The position numbers and the translations under genes were made by a program. The notes under the pieces are model-generated. The model was given only the letters and a program-made list of their open reading frames with translations. It did no database searches and was not told the origin of the DNA. Of a stretch of 64,000 bases of DNA, positions 1 through 12,135 are shown in pieces (positions within the stretch are counted from its first letter, which is position 1; the number at the start of each line of letters is the position of its first letter). Source of the stretch: Dysidea avara (lineage: Eukaryota > Porifera > Demospongiae > Dictyoceratida > Dysideidae); NCBI RefSeq assembly GCF_963678975.1, contig NC_089278.1, positions 12,551,479 to 12,615,478 on the forward strand, in the 5' to 3' direction.

Positions 1-2218
1 ACTTTAGTGTGCTACCATTGTAGCCAGAGTTTTTTGCTATTTCCCGTAAGCCAGCTGCAAAATATATTTTCATCAAAATGGGTTGAAAGTTTTTGAGTAT
101 ATGCCAGTCGCCTGGGAAAAGTAGTAGCTTTGTTAGCGCTGAACTCTATTGTTTTTTAATGGCCATCAGTTGTCTGTAAGAATTACCATCACCTACTAAG
201 ATCACCCATCCCTGTTGGACATTACCAAATTTGGCCAGTAAATCTTCTGCTACTAGCAACATAGTTTCAGCACGGTCTGGGTATCTATTTATTAGTTCCA
301 TGTAGTATACTGTTGATGGTTCTTGCAAACCTTGTTTATTGTTTTCATCCAGGAATGATCGAAACTAAGAAAGTGTAGTGTTTGTTGGATACAAGCCTGA
401 TTGTTGATGTTGATGTAGAATGAACATTTGAAGAATGTAAGAAAACAAGTTATTGTACAGTGTATTTCTTTCAGATATCTGGTTTGTACTTTGAAGGAAG
501 TCATTTAAAGTAAGTGTTATTGACAGAGTACGTGTGTATAAATTTTGCACTGCAGTACTGTTGTCTGCACTTGATTCCAACTTGTTGACTGTCACAGTTC
601 TTTGACGCTTTGGCCCAACTTCACATAGTTTGTTTGGCGAACCATCAGGTGTGGCCTGTTGTTAAAAATATTAAGATGAAGTTGGTAGTTGACAGACAGT
701 AGACAATGATTGATGGACTGTGGCTGGTGGTGATACATGGACAGTGGTGGCTGGCAGTTGTTGATGGACACTGTCTGGTAGCTGTGATTGCGATAGTTCT
801 GTGATGGTGTGTGGTGTCAAGTTAGAAGGGTTGGAGCAAACCACTAAATGGCTGGTGTGAGGCTGTACCAACTGCACAGTAGTGCCATGATAACTTCGAT
901 GCTGATCACCTCAATACACTGCAGAAAAACTCTACATTATCAACAGACGCAATAGTAAAAACATTGCTAGATATTTCATCCCAGACTTTAGCTTGACGTC
1001 TAGCCATGGCATGCTCAGTAACAAACCTATCATGGGTGTCTGTAGAACTTGCACAACCCAACCTATTAAGTATCCTTATTAACTGGCAGCAATAAGGTCA
1101 TGGAATAGTGTTGGCTTCTTTGGATATGTGCAGAACATTAACTAAAAAACAGACGAATTTTCTTAATGTGTTCATTACTATCGGTGATTTCTCTTTCTCT
1201 GGCAAAGTTGGTTATGGAAGTTGAAAACTCAAACAGTAGTGGATTTATGTTGTCTAACTGCTCATTGATGTTTAGTGAAGTAAAATCAAATGATTTTTGT
1301 GTTTGAGACATCCTTTTAATTCATCATGAATTAAGTTGTTAACAATATGGCTTTCTTCTTTAAGTGTTTTACCTGCATCAGAGTGCTTCTGATTGATTTC
1401 AGGTTCGATCCAACACATATTTGCTAGCTGTGAATTGCTAAGTGCCCAAGACAAGGTGGCTAATATATCTGCACCTTTACGATACAAAATGGTACCAAAT
1501 TTCATATGCATACACTTATGCATCATGTACATATCTAGGTAAATGATAAGTTGGTGCAACAGCCAAAAATGAACACTACCGTCTCCCACCTCTAGTACAA
1601 CTTCTGCTGATTTGATGTCTCCACTGTACGAAGTGCCATAGGCTTGAAGAAAACTGCATACCCAAGGAAGCAAAACAGCCTTGTGTGGAAGTAAATTCTT
1701 GGCAACAAATAATACTGATGTTAATATACTACTGGTAAGTCTATCATAGTGTTGTGAACTGTCTTAATATCTTCCCATTTTTCAATAGGTTTTGCCAGCA
1801 TTTCATCTGACCCAATTTGTTCACATTTTAGACTTGATGATGAGTTATAACAAGAAGTGCATATTCAGTCTTCTGGTCTTATGTCTATGTCAGTTCCTGT
1901 GGAATCCTTAATGTACTTTGATACAAGTAAGGAATTGGGACCATGACGGCAGAATTTAGTACCAGGTTTTAGCATGGCTCCACAAGAGGAGCAGTTTTGT
2001 GCAGGAGTACAGAGACAGTACAGTTTGGTGTAACCGGTTGGGCACAGAAGAAATGATGTGTTTGTAGATGCCTGTGCCCCAAGCTGTCTTTCCATATCAG
2101 CAACACTGGCAAAGGCTGGTTTGATAAGCTTGTCGCTGAATTTATTGGTACACTCAGGATTTATGCAATAGTTTGGAGATGTTTGTGCTGTCAGTGTGGT
2201 GTCTATGTTTTTTTCCAT
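1..2218 (-). pseudogene. Decayed DUF6589-like gene (C-terminal part cut by window edge)
   Basis: Read on the minus strand, several blocks look like one protein in pieces. First is a Cys-rich segment (2218-1865) with CINPEC, CSSCG and KFCRHG, a likely zinc-binding region. Next is a block from about 1730 to 1272 with VLEVGDGSVHFWLLHQ and LYRKGADI. Then come a block in another frame (about 1300-1145, SLNINEQLDNINPLLFEF), a block near 1080-900 (RILNRLGCASSTDTHDRF), a Ser/Pro/Gln-rich linker (900-600), and a last exon from about 366 to 1 with WVILVGDG and [16 protein letters not shown]. The last motif is what I recognise as DUF6589-like; the molecular role of that family is unknown to me. Damage: a frame change near 1290, stops near 1150 and 1085, a break near 905, and an in-frame TAG at about 133 just before the GDW motif. 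Introns could explain some breaks but not the TAG inside the conserved run. It may be a relic of a multicopy, possibly transposon-linked family. Confidence 0.55.
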
Positions 2219-2597
2219 TTTGGTGTATATTGAGTGTTATTGTGGTATCGTTTAATGCTTTTTACAAATATGACTTTCTTCAGGTGGAGATTCACTAAGG
2301 TGCTTACTTAAAAACTGTCTTTCTGCAGTTCTCCAATTGCTGTAGCTACTATACATACTAGAGTACATAAAAGAGATAGGAAAATGCAAGAAATTTATGG
2401 TTTTTTGATTCGCGTTATGAAAGAACAAGATAGGTTTGTGTTCCACTATAGAAATTAAGTGTTCTATGCAGTAAAAATAGTAATCCAAAAGACTAATGTT
2501 GAGGCCTTTGTGAGGGATTTTGTCAAGAGAATTCAAATTGTAGATGATATTGCAATAGCTTTGGTTGTTACACGCTGTTGTACTTTACCTTCATGCC

Positions 2598-3104
2598 CTA
2601 TCCATACCACTTCTTGTATAGCCAGTTCCACTCTGGAGACTTGTGGTAAGCTAGGCATGTCACCAACATAGCCTTTCCACCTTGCATTGCATAGAACATA
2701 CTTGGCCGATTCTTCGAACTGTTACTCTTACTTTGCTTGTATATTCTCTCTCTTATTCCCCCTGTTAAAAGGTAATAAAGAGGCTTATCACTGTTAAAAG
2801 TATTGTCAATATTTGTAAAGAAAGTTACGTCATTTTGGCCTGGTTTACTGAAATAGTTTTTGTAAAGTGTGAGTGCGTGCATGTTCCTATCTTCCTGTGT
2901 TCGTCCATATGCACCCACGTGAGCAAAATCATTAATGGTAAAAGCAGCTTGCACGTAAAAAAGTAAAAGCAAAATGAGGTCTGTATTAAACTTCCAAACA
3001 GGTGAACTTTGCTCTGAGGTGGTTTCTTTCCGGTGGTCTGAAATACGGGTGTGGCAACTCTTCTCATACTTGTGGATTACCTTCCCTTTGGGTTCTACAG
3101 GCAT
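2598..3104 (-). CDS. Unrecognised 168-residue ORF, possible 5' exon
   Basis: This ORF has an ATG start (3104-3102) and 168 codons. I do not recognise a domain. It has one hydrophobic run near residues 43-60 (LILLLLFYVQAAF) and a basic, Ser-rich stretch near 125-135. It lies directly upstream of the decayed DUF6589-like gene on the same strand, so it may be that unit's N-terminal part. A further open stretch (2536-2252, containing ISLLDYYFYCIEHLISIVEH) lies between them without an ATG start and could be another exon. No splice sites convince me, and the whole could be non-coding. Confidence 0.25.
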   Translation of the reverse strand: MPVEPKGKVIHKYEKSCHTRISDHRKETTSEQSSPVWKFNTDLILLLLFYVQAAFTINDFAHVGAYGRTQEDRNMHALTLYKNYFSKPGQNDVTFFTNIDNTFNSDKPLYYLLTGGIRERIYKQSKSNSSKNRPSMFYAMQGGKAMLVTCLAYHKSPEWNWLYKKWYG

Positions 3105-4740
3105 TTAACAACTGAAAAATAACAGTACAGGCCTTGTAGACTACTAGGAATAGCCTATCCCTTCAAGTTGGAAAGGGGGTGTATTCCCTACGTACGTGAA
3201 CTAAAATGAAGAGCAGCTTTGAGGCTTTGTCAAGAGAATTTGTGGGGAAAACATGGTAGTCAAACTATAAAACAGTTTAGAAGATACTTTTATGCGTAAT
3301 ATCAGTTTAACAAGTGTTTCCTTAGCATTGCATAGTAATGTAATTGAAGAATTATGAAATTTCATGAATTACAAAATCCAAATTTGCAATAACTTAATTA
3401 ATTGATGTATTATTGCAAAACCAAAAAACCTATTAGCTAAAATAAATTATTTATAACATAGCAATACATAGTTGGTTAATTCCAAATGAGTTAGCTAGCT
3501 GCATGGTGCCTGGTTTTTAGAAGTGACACAACATCAACTTGTTCTTGCTTTAATTATAACTTCCTTAAGCATTGGTACTTACTTGAGTTCATTGTAACAA
3601 AGTTTCACAATCGCTGGTCACGTAATTTTGCTGCTACAAATATGTTTCTTTTTGATGCAAGTGCAGCACCATAACAAGGATGTTTGTGACGTAATACTAG
3701 GGCTGGGGTAAATAATTCAAACATTCAACTGTTTGTTTTGCCTGAATCACTATTCGAACATTTGTTTTCTGCTAGTAAGTTTCATTTACTTAAGTGCTGA
3801 ATTTATCCATCTCTGAGTTTTAAATCCTTAACATTAATGCCCACTCTTGTATTAGTTTGTTTTCTGGACTGTTGTAATGTTTTCTGTACCTAGAACACTA
3901 AATACAAGCTTTTAAACTTAACTTTAATGCTAAAGAATGCTCAAAGCTTCGTTTGTTTGCAGTCAAAACATTTGGTTTTCCAAATCAATACTCATCCCAT
4001 ACCTACATATTACATGGACTTCCAGTAGAAATGTATGCATGTAATGTCACTTTTTTGTATCCCTTTCATTATCTGTGATTAAAGTAACACATGCTGTCAA
4101 TTGGATAATTATCCCTCTAATGCATATAGAAAGAGGTAGAAGTGACAGTCAAAACGCAAATGGCAAAAATCCGTTTTATTACGTTATTTAGTTGCACCGC
4201 ACCCTTTTCCCGCAAGAAGACAAGCGCTACTTACAGTAAAGCATATATTAAGTACCAATTACTTCCTGTAATAGATTTACTATGGCTTTCCAATTGCCAC
4301 AACACCATCTGGTTTTCCCACAGTAACCAGATCCAGCAGCTGCAGCGTGGTAGCAACAGTTACAAGCGTCTGAACAGACAGGTAAGAAATTACAATGTGG
4401 CTTTAATTTGTAGTACAAATCTGTTTCATACTGTTAAATGTTTGACAGTCATCTGAATAGTGTAGACAAATACATAGGTACAATAATGGCTTGATGCATT
4501 AAATGATCTATTACAGTGTGACTGTTCTATTAGACGAATTTGTTGATTTTGTTACACACTTGTTTTGATTTTTGCATCACAATTACATGTTTTACTCCAA
4601 TCTCTGCAACCACCAAAGGCACTCCACAAACCATGAATAATCATTCATAACTCCGCTAATAAATATTCAAAGTTGGCACTAAAACATACCTTTTGGAAGT
4701 GGGAAAGATTTTAAAGTGACTGAATGAATAAATATGTATC
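3105..4740. other. Gene-free stretch with a possible hAT-like remnant
   Basis: I see no convincing gene. A segment from about 3699 to 4014 begins TAGGGCTGGGG and ends with the near inverted sequence CCCATACCTA, which is reminiscent of hAT-type termini, but the flanking duplication is not clear. A 104-codon ORF at 4142-4456 has low-complexity composition and no recognisable domain. One copy of the short word containing TGTTCTATTAGA occurs at 4521-4535. Confidence 0.3.
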
Positions 4741-4754
4741 TAGTACTGTATAGT

Positions 4755-5115
4755 AGGGATCGTGCAAAACTAGAGTTTTCCAGCCAAAAATATCATCCTA
4801 AAACCAACCTCAATTTCCCTTCATGACAACTTGGCGGTATTGGTTAGGCACAGCCAAGCCCCAAAATGTCTTCACACCAACCCCAAACCCTTCCAAAAAA
4901 TTTCTATGGAATTTCAAAAATTTTCTATTTAACAGAATTTTATTCTGACTAACTGATGCCTTCAGCCAAGCATAACTCGACAATGGATATAGCTATGGGT
5001 TTGATTTTTTCACTGTTCAATGTTGTTTCGTCCTGAGAGATGTGCCTTTTCATGGACTTTCCTTTTGTTCCCAGTTCTTTTCGCTGACAACACAAGGTGT
5101 TCATTTATTCGTGAA
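4755..5115 (-). repeat. Dispersed repeat family B, longest uninterrupted copy
   Basis: The minus strand carries, in order, the words AAAGTCCATG, GAACAGTGAAAAAATCAA, GTTTGGGGTTGG, TGGGGCTTGGCTGTGCC, AATTGAGGTTGGTTTTAGG and GATCCCTAC. The same order of words recurs at 23325-23432, 51018-51172 and around 54490-55950 (there split by a LINE). No ORF and no terminal inverted repeat are visible. It is probably a non-autonomous mobile element; its class is unknown. Confidence 0.65.
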
Positions 5116-5204
5116 AATGCATTAGTGGCTTCCTGCTAATGATTTATTTAGTATGTGCTGCTCAATTTTCTGGCTGTGCTGGCCGCTCACTGGCATTTGT
5201 TTCT

Positions 5205-5560
5205 TGTGTGTTTGAGTTCAACTGATTGTTCCAGATGACGGGTGTAGGATAAGAATTCATTTTTAGCAAAGTAGAAAGGGCATGTGCTGATTAGTTGGCA
5301 TGGTTTAATCACTTTAATGAACTGCTTTGCTGCCTGCGTAAGTTGTACTAAGGTATTTCATTCTATGAACACTGTTAATTGTTTCTCGTGTGTTCATACG
5401 TGTTTGAGTTCAACTGACTGTTCCAGACAACGAGTGGATAAGAACTCGTTCTTAGCAAAGTAGAACAGTCACATGCTGATTCGTCTCATGTGTTTGAGTT
5501 CAACTGACTGTTCCAGACGAAGGCTGGGTGGATAAGAACTTGTTCTCAACAAAGACGTGG
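5205..5560 (+). repeat. Three imperfect tandem units
   Basis: Three units begin TGTTTGAGTTCAACTGA near 5209, 5402 and 5488. Each continues with TGTTCCAGA, GGATAAGAA and a version of TTCTTAGCAAAG. The spacing is irregular because the first unit carries extra sequence. The stretch that follows (to about 6010) has an unrecognised 95-codon ORF (5568-5855) and ends in an ATCA-rich tail, a possible retroposon 3' end. Confidence 0.55.
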
Positions 5561-6182
5561 TGAATAGTTGGAACAGTTTTGCACTGCTTTGCGGTATAAG
5601 TTCTTTGTACTAAAGGTGTTTCATTCTATGATCACTGATGTATACGCCATGCAGCTTGTTACAAATGAGATTGGTTGCTCAGGACACTTTACACCTATGA
5701 CGCTGACCAACATATCTCATGCATGCAAGTTACCATTGAGCTATTGTTTGATCAAGCTGCCAGAATTGCAATATCCTTGTCAAACTGACAAAATTTTCAG
5801 TGCTCGCTCCTCAGAACTGTGGGATCTGTCAGATCTGCTAAACTATTTAATTTAACTAATAACTGATGTATGTGTGTGTTTTGTTTCTTTTGCGTGTGCG
5901 TGTTTGCCTTGCCAGGGCTCCAGCTATTTTAAAGCTTGGTATCCCTGTGTCTAGGCCCCTTATCCTGTACACTTGTCTTAAACCATAAGACGTATAAATC
6001 AATCAATTAAATCAATTGTTGTAGAATATCAGTATGCCAATCTATGTGCAAAATTACAATTTATGTTCAACGAAAAAATTGATGGCGTCCTTTGATTGAC
6101 TTCCCATAGCTACACCAATTCATCATTATGAAACAAACTAGTCACGTAGATTGATCACCAGTTCTATAAAAAGGACAGAAAC

Positions 6183-6474
6183 AAGTATAAGGAATTTTAA
6201 ACTACGGTAGGGATCAACTAGAATATAGTGCACCAATAAAAAGTACTGAAACAAGTTTGAGTTAGTATAATGACAGCAAATTACTGTAACACAAAAAGAA
6301 GTGAATATCCCTATTCCTTACTGTGCATTTCAGTTATGGAAACTCCACAGCACAGTATACTTATTTCGCGTTACAGTAATTTGCTGTCATAATATACTAA
6401 CTCAAACTTGTTTCGGTACTTTTTATTGGTACACTATATTCTACTCTAGTTTAAAATTCCTAATTTTTCTTATA
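6183..6474. mobile_element. Palindromic MITE, family E
   Basis: This is a long inverted repeat of about 290 bp. The left arm words GGAATTTTAAACTA, AGTACTGAAACAAGTTTGAG and GACAGCAAATTACTGTAA reappear inverted on the right. There is no ORF. The shared AGTACTGAAACAAGTT arm and TAGGGA-type ends link it to the larger element at 53320-54089. Ends are approximate and no clear target duplication was found. Confidence 0.7.
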
Positions 6475-6479
6475 GTAGA

Positions 6480-8270
6480 ATATTAATGTTCCTGTCATAT
6501 GGTGCAACTTTAAAAAGTCTTCAAGCTCAAGTTCAGACACCTTTTAAAGAACACATTGCCACTCAAATAGAGCATCAGCAAACTTAAAAGTGTCGGCTTT
6601 TCCCCCAAAAGCATTTACACTAGGCTTCATGGTATATATTCAACCTTTTATCACTAAAATCTTCGGTCAAAAGGTGATTTTCCAGCCACCCTTTGTTGAG
6701 TAGTGATTAGTGATTTGTTTGTCTTGTTTAATATGCTGCTTTTGTTTGCTTCCGTTTGTCATTGTACATTTTATGTCTGTTTAACTGTAACTCTGCATGT
6801 GTGTATGTTCTGGTAAGGAAGATCGGCTACAATCACATCATACAAGTTTTCATCACTATTCCATCACTCAATGTTTACTCATTTATGGAAACAATAAGCT
6901 AGCTTGCTTACATAGTTAGGCATAGAGGAAGGCAGACTGAAGACTCACCTCAATGTAATTAATTCTTTCATTCATTAGATAAAATACTCTAATAGAGCAT
7001 TCACCTCTAACTCTAATAAAACAGTCAGGTGCACATAAGATTCTAATGAATAATGAAGCACCTGCTGCATTGGTTTCTTAATCTAGACAAATATAAAATA
7101 TTCCAGCAAGGGGCATAGCCAGAAAATTGTAAAAGGCAAACTTGACTACTCTATCTATTAGAGTTGAACATAGGTACTCATCAGAGTAACTCATTTTTTT
7201 GCAGTATTTCATTCAAGTACAGATTCTTCACTTTTATTGAGGCAACTTCTTTGGTTGCGTCAATGATAGCTACACCACTGCCAGGGTACAGCATGGCACA
7301 GCTTGAAATAAGTAGCAATGTGAATCAATCAAGCCATCCCCAGCACAGCACAACAATACGAGATTGGCTGGCCCCGACAAAGATACAATCTCAAGCTAGT
7401 CAACTCGGATCAACAATAATCTTCTGTTGGCCACACAGTTAGTACTTTGTTCTAAACTCTACTAGTGCTGGGTGATATTGAGAACAATATATCATGTACA
7501 CAATATATCATCAAATTCATAGTAAAAAGTAAGAGACAAGAAAAGCACAAAGGGTTGTAAGGTTGTCATCCCACAAGGAAAAGCTACTAATGGTCAACAA
7601 GTTACAAATACATAGTCACAACAAACTACAAGTAGGCTGGTACTGCATCATAACCACAGAATTTATTTACTGAACACAACAACACAGAGTGTATTCAGGG
7701 CAGGGCATGTGGTCACCACTTATTAAAATGCATAAGGATGTCTGCTCACAGCATTACAGTACCACTCAATGATATGTCAGCAAGTTAATTGACATTCCAG
7801 TATGCATGCCAATATTCTTAATGTCATAAACAATAAACATACTGGTATACTTGCCCAGGACTACACTCTACAACATGGCTACAGCACACTGCAGGACACG
7901 CCATGCCAACCATTTTGTTCGAATGACAATGGCAAAAGGGGACAGCTATAACACTGTACAGATTTGTCATCACAACTTCAATATAGTTTCTATTATTAAG
8001 TTTAGCAGTAGTGTGAACAATTGAGTTTGATAACCTGGAGTTCAAAGCAACCAGGGACAGGGTGAATGGGGTGTAATGGGACACACATAGTCTGGCCGGC
8101 CTACCAGTAGCTAGTCCTGTTCAACTAGATTTTTGTTCGGTGCTTTTGTTTTGTCTACTTAAGGGCAAATCCAGTTTGGATAATAGCATTTCTGAGAAGG
8201 GACAAGCCTGGTACATTCTAAACTACCCCAACATACTACCCATCATATGGAGTAGCGCGTTAAGCACAAA
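6480..8270. other. Gene-free stretch
   Basis: Two adjacent copies of the CTCTAATAGAG-type word sit at 6984-7026. An ORF at 7164-7442 (92 codons, GTG or TTG start, containing TTIRDWLAPTKIQSQ) has no recognisable domain. A half hAT-like end (TAGTGCTGGGTGATATTG) lies near 7461. Exons of the minus-strand gene that may start at 8374 could lie here, but I could not identify any. Confidence 0.3.
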
Positions 8271-8277
8271 TTATCAC

Positions 8278-8374
8278 CTTTGATTTCTGTCAATTTCTGC
8301 TTATCTTCATTAGCAGGCGTGTCTTGACGAAACAACTTCTGCGCCGTGGACTGGCCAGACCCCGCAGTAGCCAT
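8278..8374 (-). CDS. Candidate first coding exon, unknown gene
   Basis: On the minus strand an ATG at 8374 opens 32 codons beginning MATAGSGQSTAQKLF and ending near KLTEIK. They are followed by a plausible splice donor (AAG then GTGATA, 8277). The composition (Ala/Gly/Ser start, then charged residues) suits an N-terminus. It faces away from the candidate exon at 8509 across a 134-bp gap. No downstream exon was identified, so the product is unknown and the call rests on the ATG plus donor alone. Confidence 0.35.
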
Positions 8375-8508
8375 TGAACTATAGTCGCCTGCTCGGGCTG
8401 CAGGGCTGTGAGATGTGTAATGGTGTAACCCAATAATTTAACGCGCACTTTTGTTCACGTGAGAGGGGTTTAAAAGGTCGCAGAGGCTGGCAACTAACTC
8501 ATGTAACT
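8375..8508. promoter_or_regulatory. Candidate divergent promoter
   Basis: This 134-bp gap lies between two candidate first exons that point away from each other. It is more GC-rich than its surroundings. It contains an E-box (CACGTG, near 8457) and a TATA-like TTTAAAAG near 8469 in the orientation of the plus-strand exon. A promoter role is inference. Confidence 0.35.
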
Positions 8509-8565
8509 ATGACGGACAGAAGCAAATCCGCTGATCAGCTCAAAGAATATAGTAGGGATAAAGGG
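8509..8565 (+). CDS. Candidate first coding exon, unknown gene
   Basis: An ATG at 8509 opens 19 codons (starting MTDRSKSADQLKEY) that run into a consensus donor, GGG then GTATGTG at 8566. A TATA-like motif lies about 40 bp upstream. No later exon was recognised before the kinase gene at 12.1 kb, so the product is unknown. An ATG at 8501 is followed at once by TAA and cannot be the start. Confidence 0.33.
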
Positions 8566-9428
8566 GTATGTGTAGAGTGACTAATTTCACTACTGTCACA
8601 ATATTCATTTGTGCACGTGGTACAATTCGTCATTTAGACCTAATTAGCGGACAGGCCCATGGGGTGTAACATTAACTATCTATGGGTGTAACGAGTTATG
8701 TTATTGGTATTTACAGATGTGTTGTAAATTGCGTGTAGTTAAAGAGTTGTTATTAAGACTACACAACCATACACTTTGTTTTATAACCTTTTGTGACCCA
8801 CCACAGCAGTGCATGGTGAAGTTGTTAAATCATCAGTGCTGACCATTGGTATAGCTTATTATTAGGTACACGTGTCATGAACTTGTTTGATGTTTCATTT
8901 GAAGGATTCAGTACATAAAGTATCAGTACAGTAAAAAAAAAGATACAATACGATCAAGTTTGCTGGCTTGAAATGTTCATGAATTTATTCTGCAGATACA
9001 GCCAAACAAAAATTTACCTTTGGTCTTACTGTATCATAGTACAGGTTTTATTACAGTACACGTCTAATTCAACTCTAAGGTACCCATCCCTAATACACCA
9101 TAATAATATTTTATAATGTGCTAGAGAAGTCATCCAGTGACCATGTGCTGTGGCTGTCCTCACTAGCTCTTGTCATATAGCAGAGGTGTCATAGATTTTT
9201 TTATCATATGGAGGGAATTTTTCCAGGGGAAAATGTTGGTGAAGGGCATATACATTGACTTTTAGTGAATGTCAGTATGACACGTGTCTCTTGGCAGCAG
9301 ATGATTTGGGCCTGTCAATATATTGTTGAAGCTAAAAGCACCAATATTTTGTTACTAATTCAAATGCCAATACACCCAATAAGTACAGAGGGATCACGCA
9401 GAAGCATTACATAAACACGTTACTGGTT

Positions 9429-9716
9429 CAGGGGTTAATCAAGGGGGGGGGGGGGGGGGGGGGCACAGGCCCCCTCTGGGTTAGCTATTGCCCCCCCCCT
9501 AGGTTTATACCTAAAGCCTTGAGAAATGGAAAGGTTTAATTGATCCCAAAGTTGTATAATCCAATGGTCAATATTCAATGGCATCACAGTAAAATTTCAC
9601 CAAAATTGAGTATATTTACACCTAAATTTTCCCGGGGGAGCATGCCCCCAGACCCCCCTAGAATCCGAAGCGACTTACTTCGCCCCCTCTAGGTTTATAT
9701 TCTGGGTTGAGCCCTG
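9429..9716. mobile_element. CAG...CTG-ended element with 5-bp TGGTT duplication
   Basis: The element begins CAGGGGTTAATC and ends TTGAGCCCTG, flanked on both sides by TGGTT (9424-9428 and 9717-9721). The interior holds a poly-G run of about 20 (near 9445-9463), C-rich runs, and GGAGCATGCCCCCAGACC. There is no ORF. The termini recall hAT elements, although classical hAT insertions duplicate 8 bp. Two other elements here (61288 and 62312) show the same 5-bp pattern. Confidence 0.6.
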
Positions 9717-9721
9717 TGGTT

Positions 9722-11263
<1,542 letters not shown>

Positions 11264-12034
11264 GGGAGGCTCTCAGATATATTCATGACAACAATGTTGT
11301 AGTTGTTGGAGGACTGTTCTATCCTTAGATTGTGGAGACTTGGAATATGGACTCCATTTGCTGTGGAAACCTTAAAGAATATTGCTGCAAGAACCACCGC
11401 AAGAAATGGACTGCCAACCAAGAAGGCTTTCAGGAATCTGATCTAGCAACTTTCCATATGCCTTTGGAGATATAATGTAAAGACTGTCCACTGCTACTGG
11501 GCCCTCCATCCAGTTGTGGAGGAAGATGTTTGACTTTTTTTGTGTGTGTGCGTGTGCATGTGTGTGTGTCCCTTTGCTATGGAAGATTACTTATACTACT
11601 TTTCACATGCCCTAAAGTCAAATACTCGGGGCATACCAACCCTAGCATACAACTAGTGTGCTTGATACTCAAGTAGATGGATGACTGTCAGTTAATTTGT
11701 GTTATCTGCAAAAAAAAAAAAAAAAAACTTTCAGTTCAGTAACCACTTCTTTATGATTAAAGTACCGGTAACACAGCCTTTATACTGGATCAGCACATAA
11801 CACTACAAAATAAACAATATATGCATGTATGTTTTGTTTCACGGAACAGGTTGCTGACGTGAGATTTCCAGTCTGTGAAGTAGCTATATGAAGAATTGTA
11901 TTTGAAATCTTTGTGTGTTAATACAGCGCATGTATGACACAGTTTTGAAATGGAACTGAAATCTGCAGTGCAATACTACAGAGATTCACCTTGATGAAAC
12001 CTATGATAAAACACTGTAGCGTGATTGCTATTAT

Positions 12035-12044
12035 TGCGCATGCG
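12035..12044. promoter_or_regulatory. NRF1-like site upstream of the kinase gene
   Basis: TGCGCATGCG matches the core of the NRF1 palindrome common in animal housekeeping promoters. It lies 92 bp before the kinase start codon. No TATA box is evident. Regulatory function is inferred from the motif only. Confidence 0.35.
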
Positions 12045-12135
12045 TTTATTGACACAAGCGATGGTTTTATTTAATGCACAATGTCAAATAAACAGCAGAA
12101 TGAGTCCAGAATAGAGTCGCGGTGAGGACCAGTTG

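Noticed and set aside
4142..4456. 104-codon ORF
   Set aside because: No domain, no promoter or splice context, and a composition typical of chance AT-rich frames.
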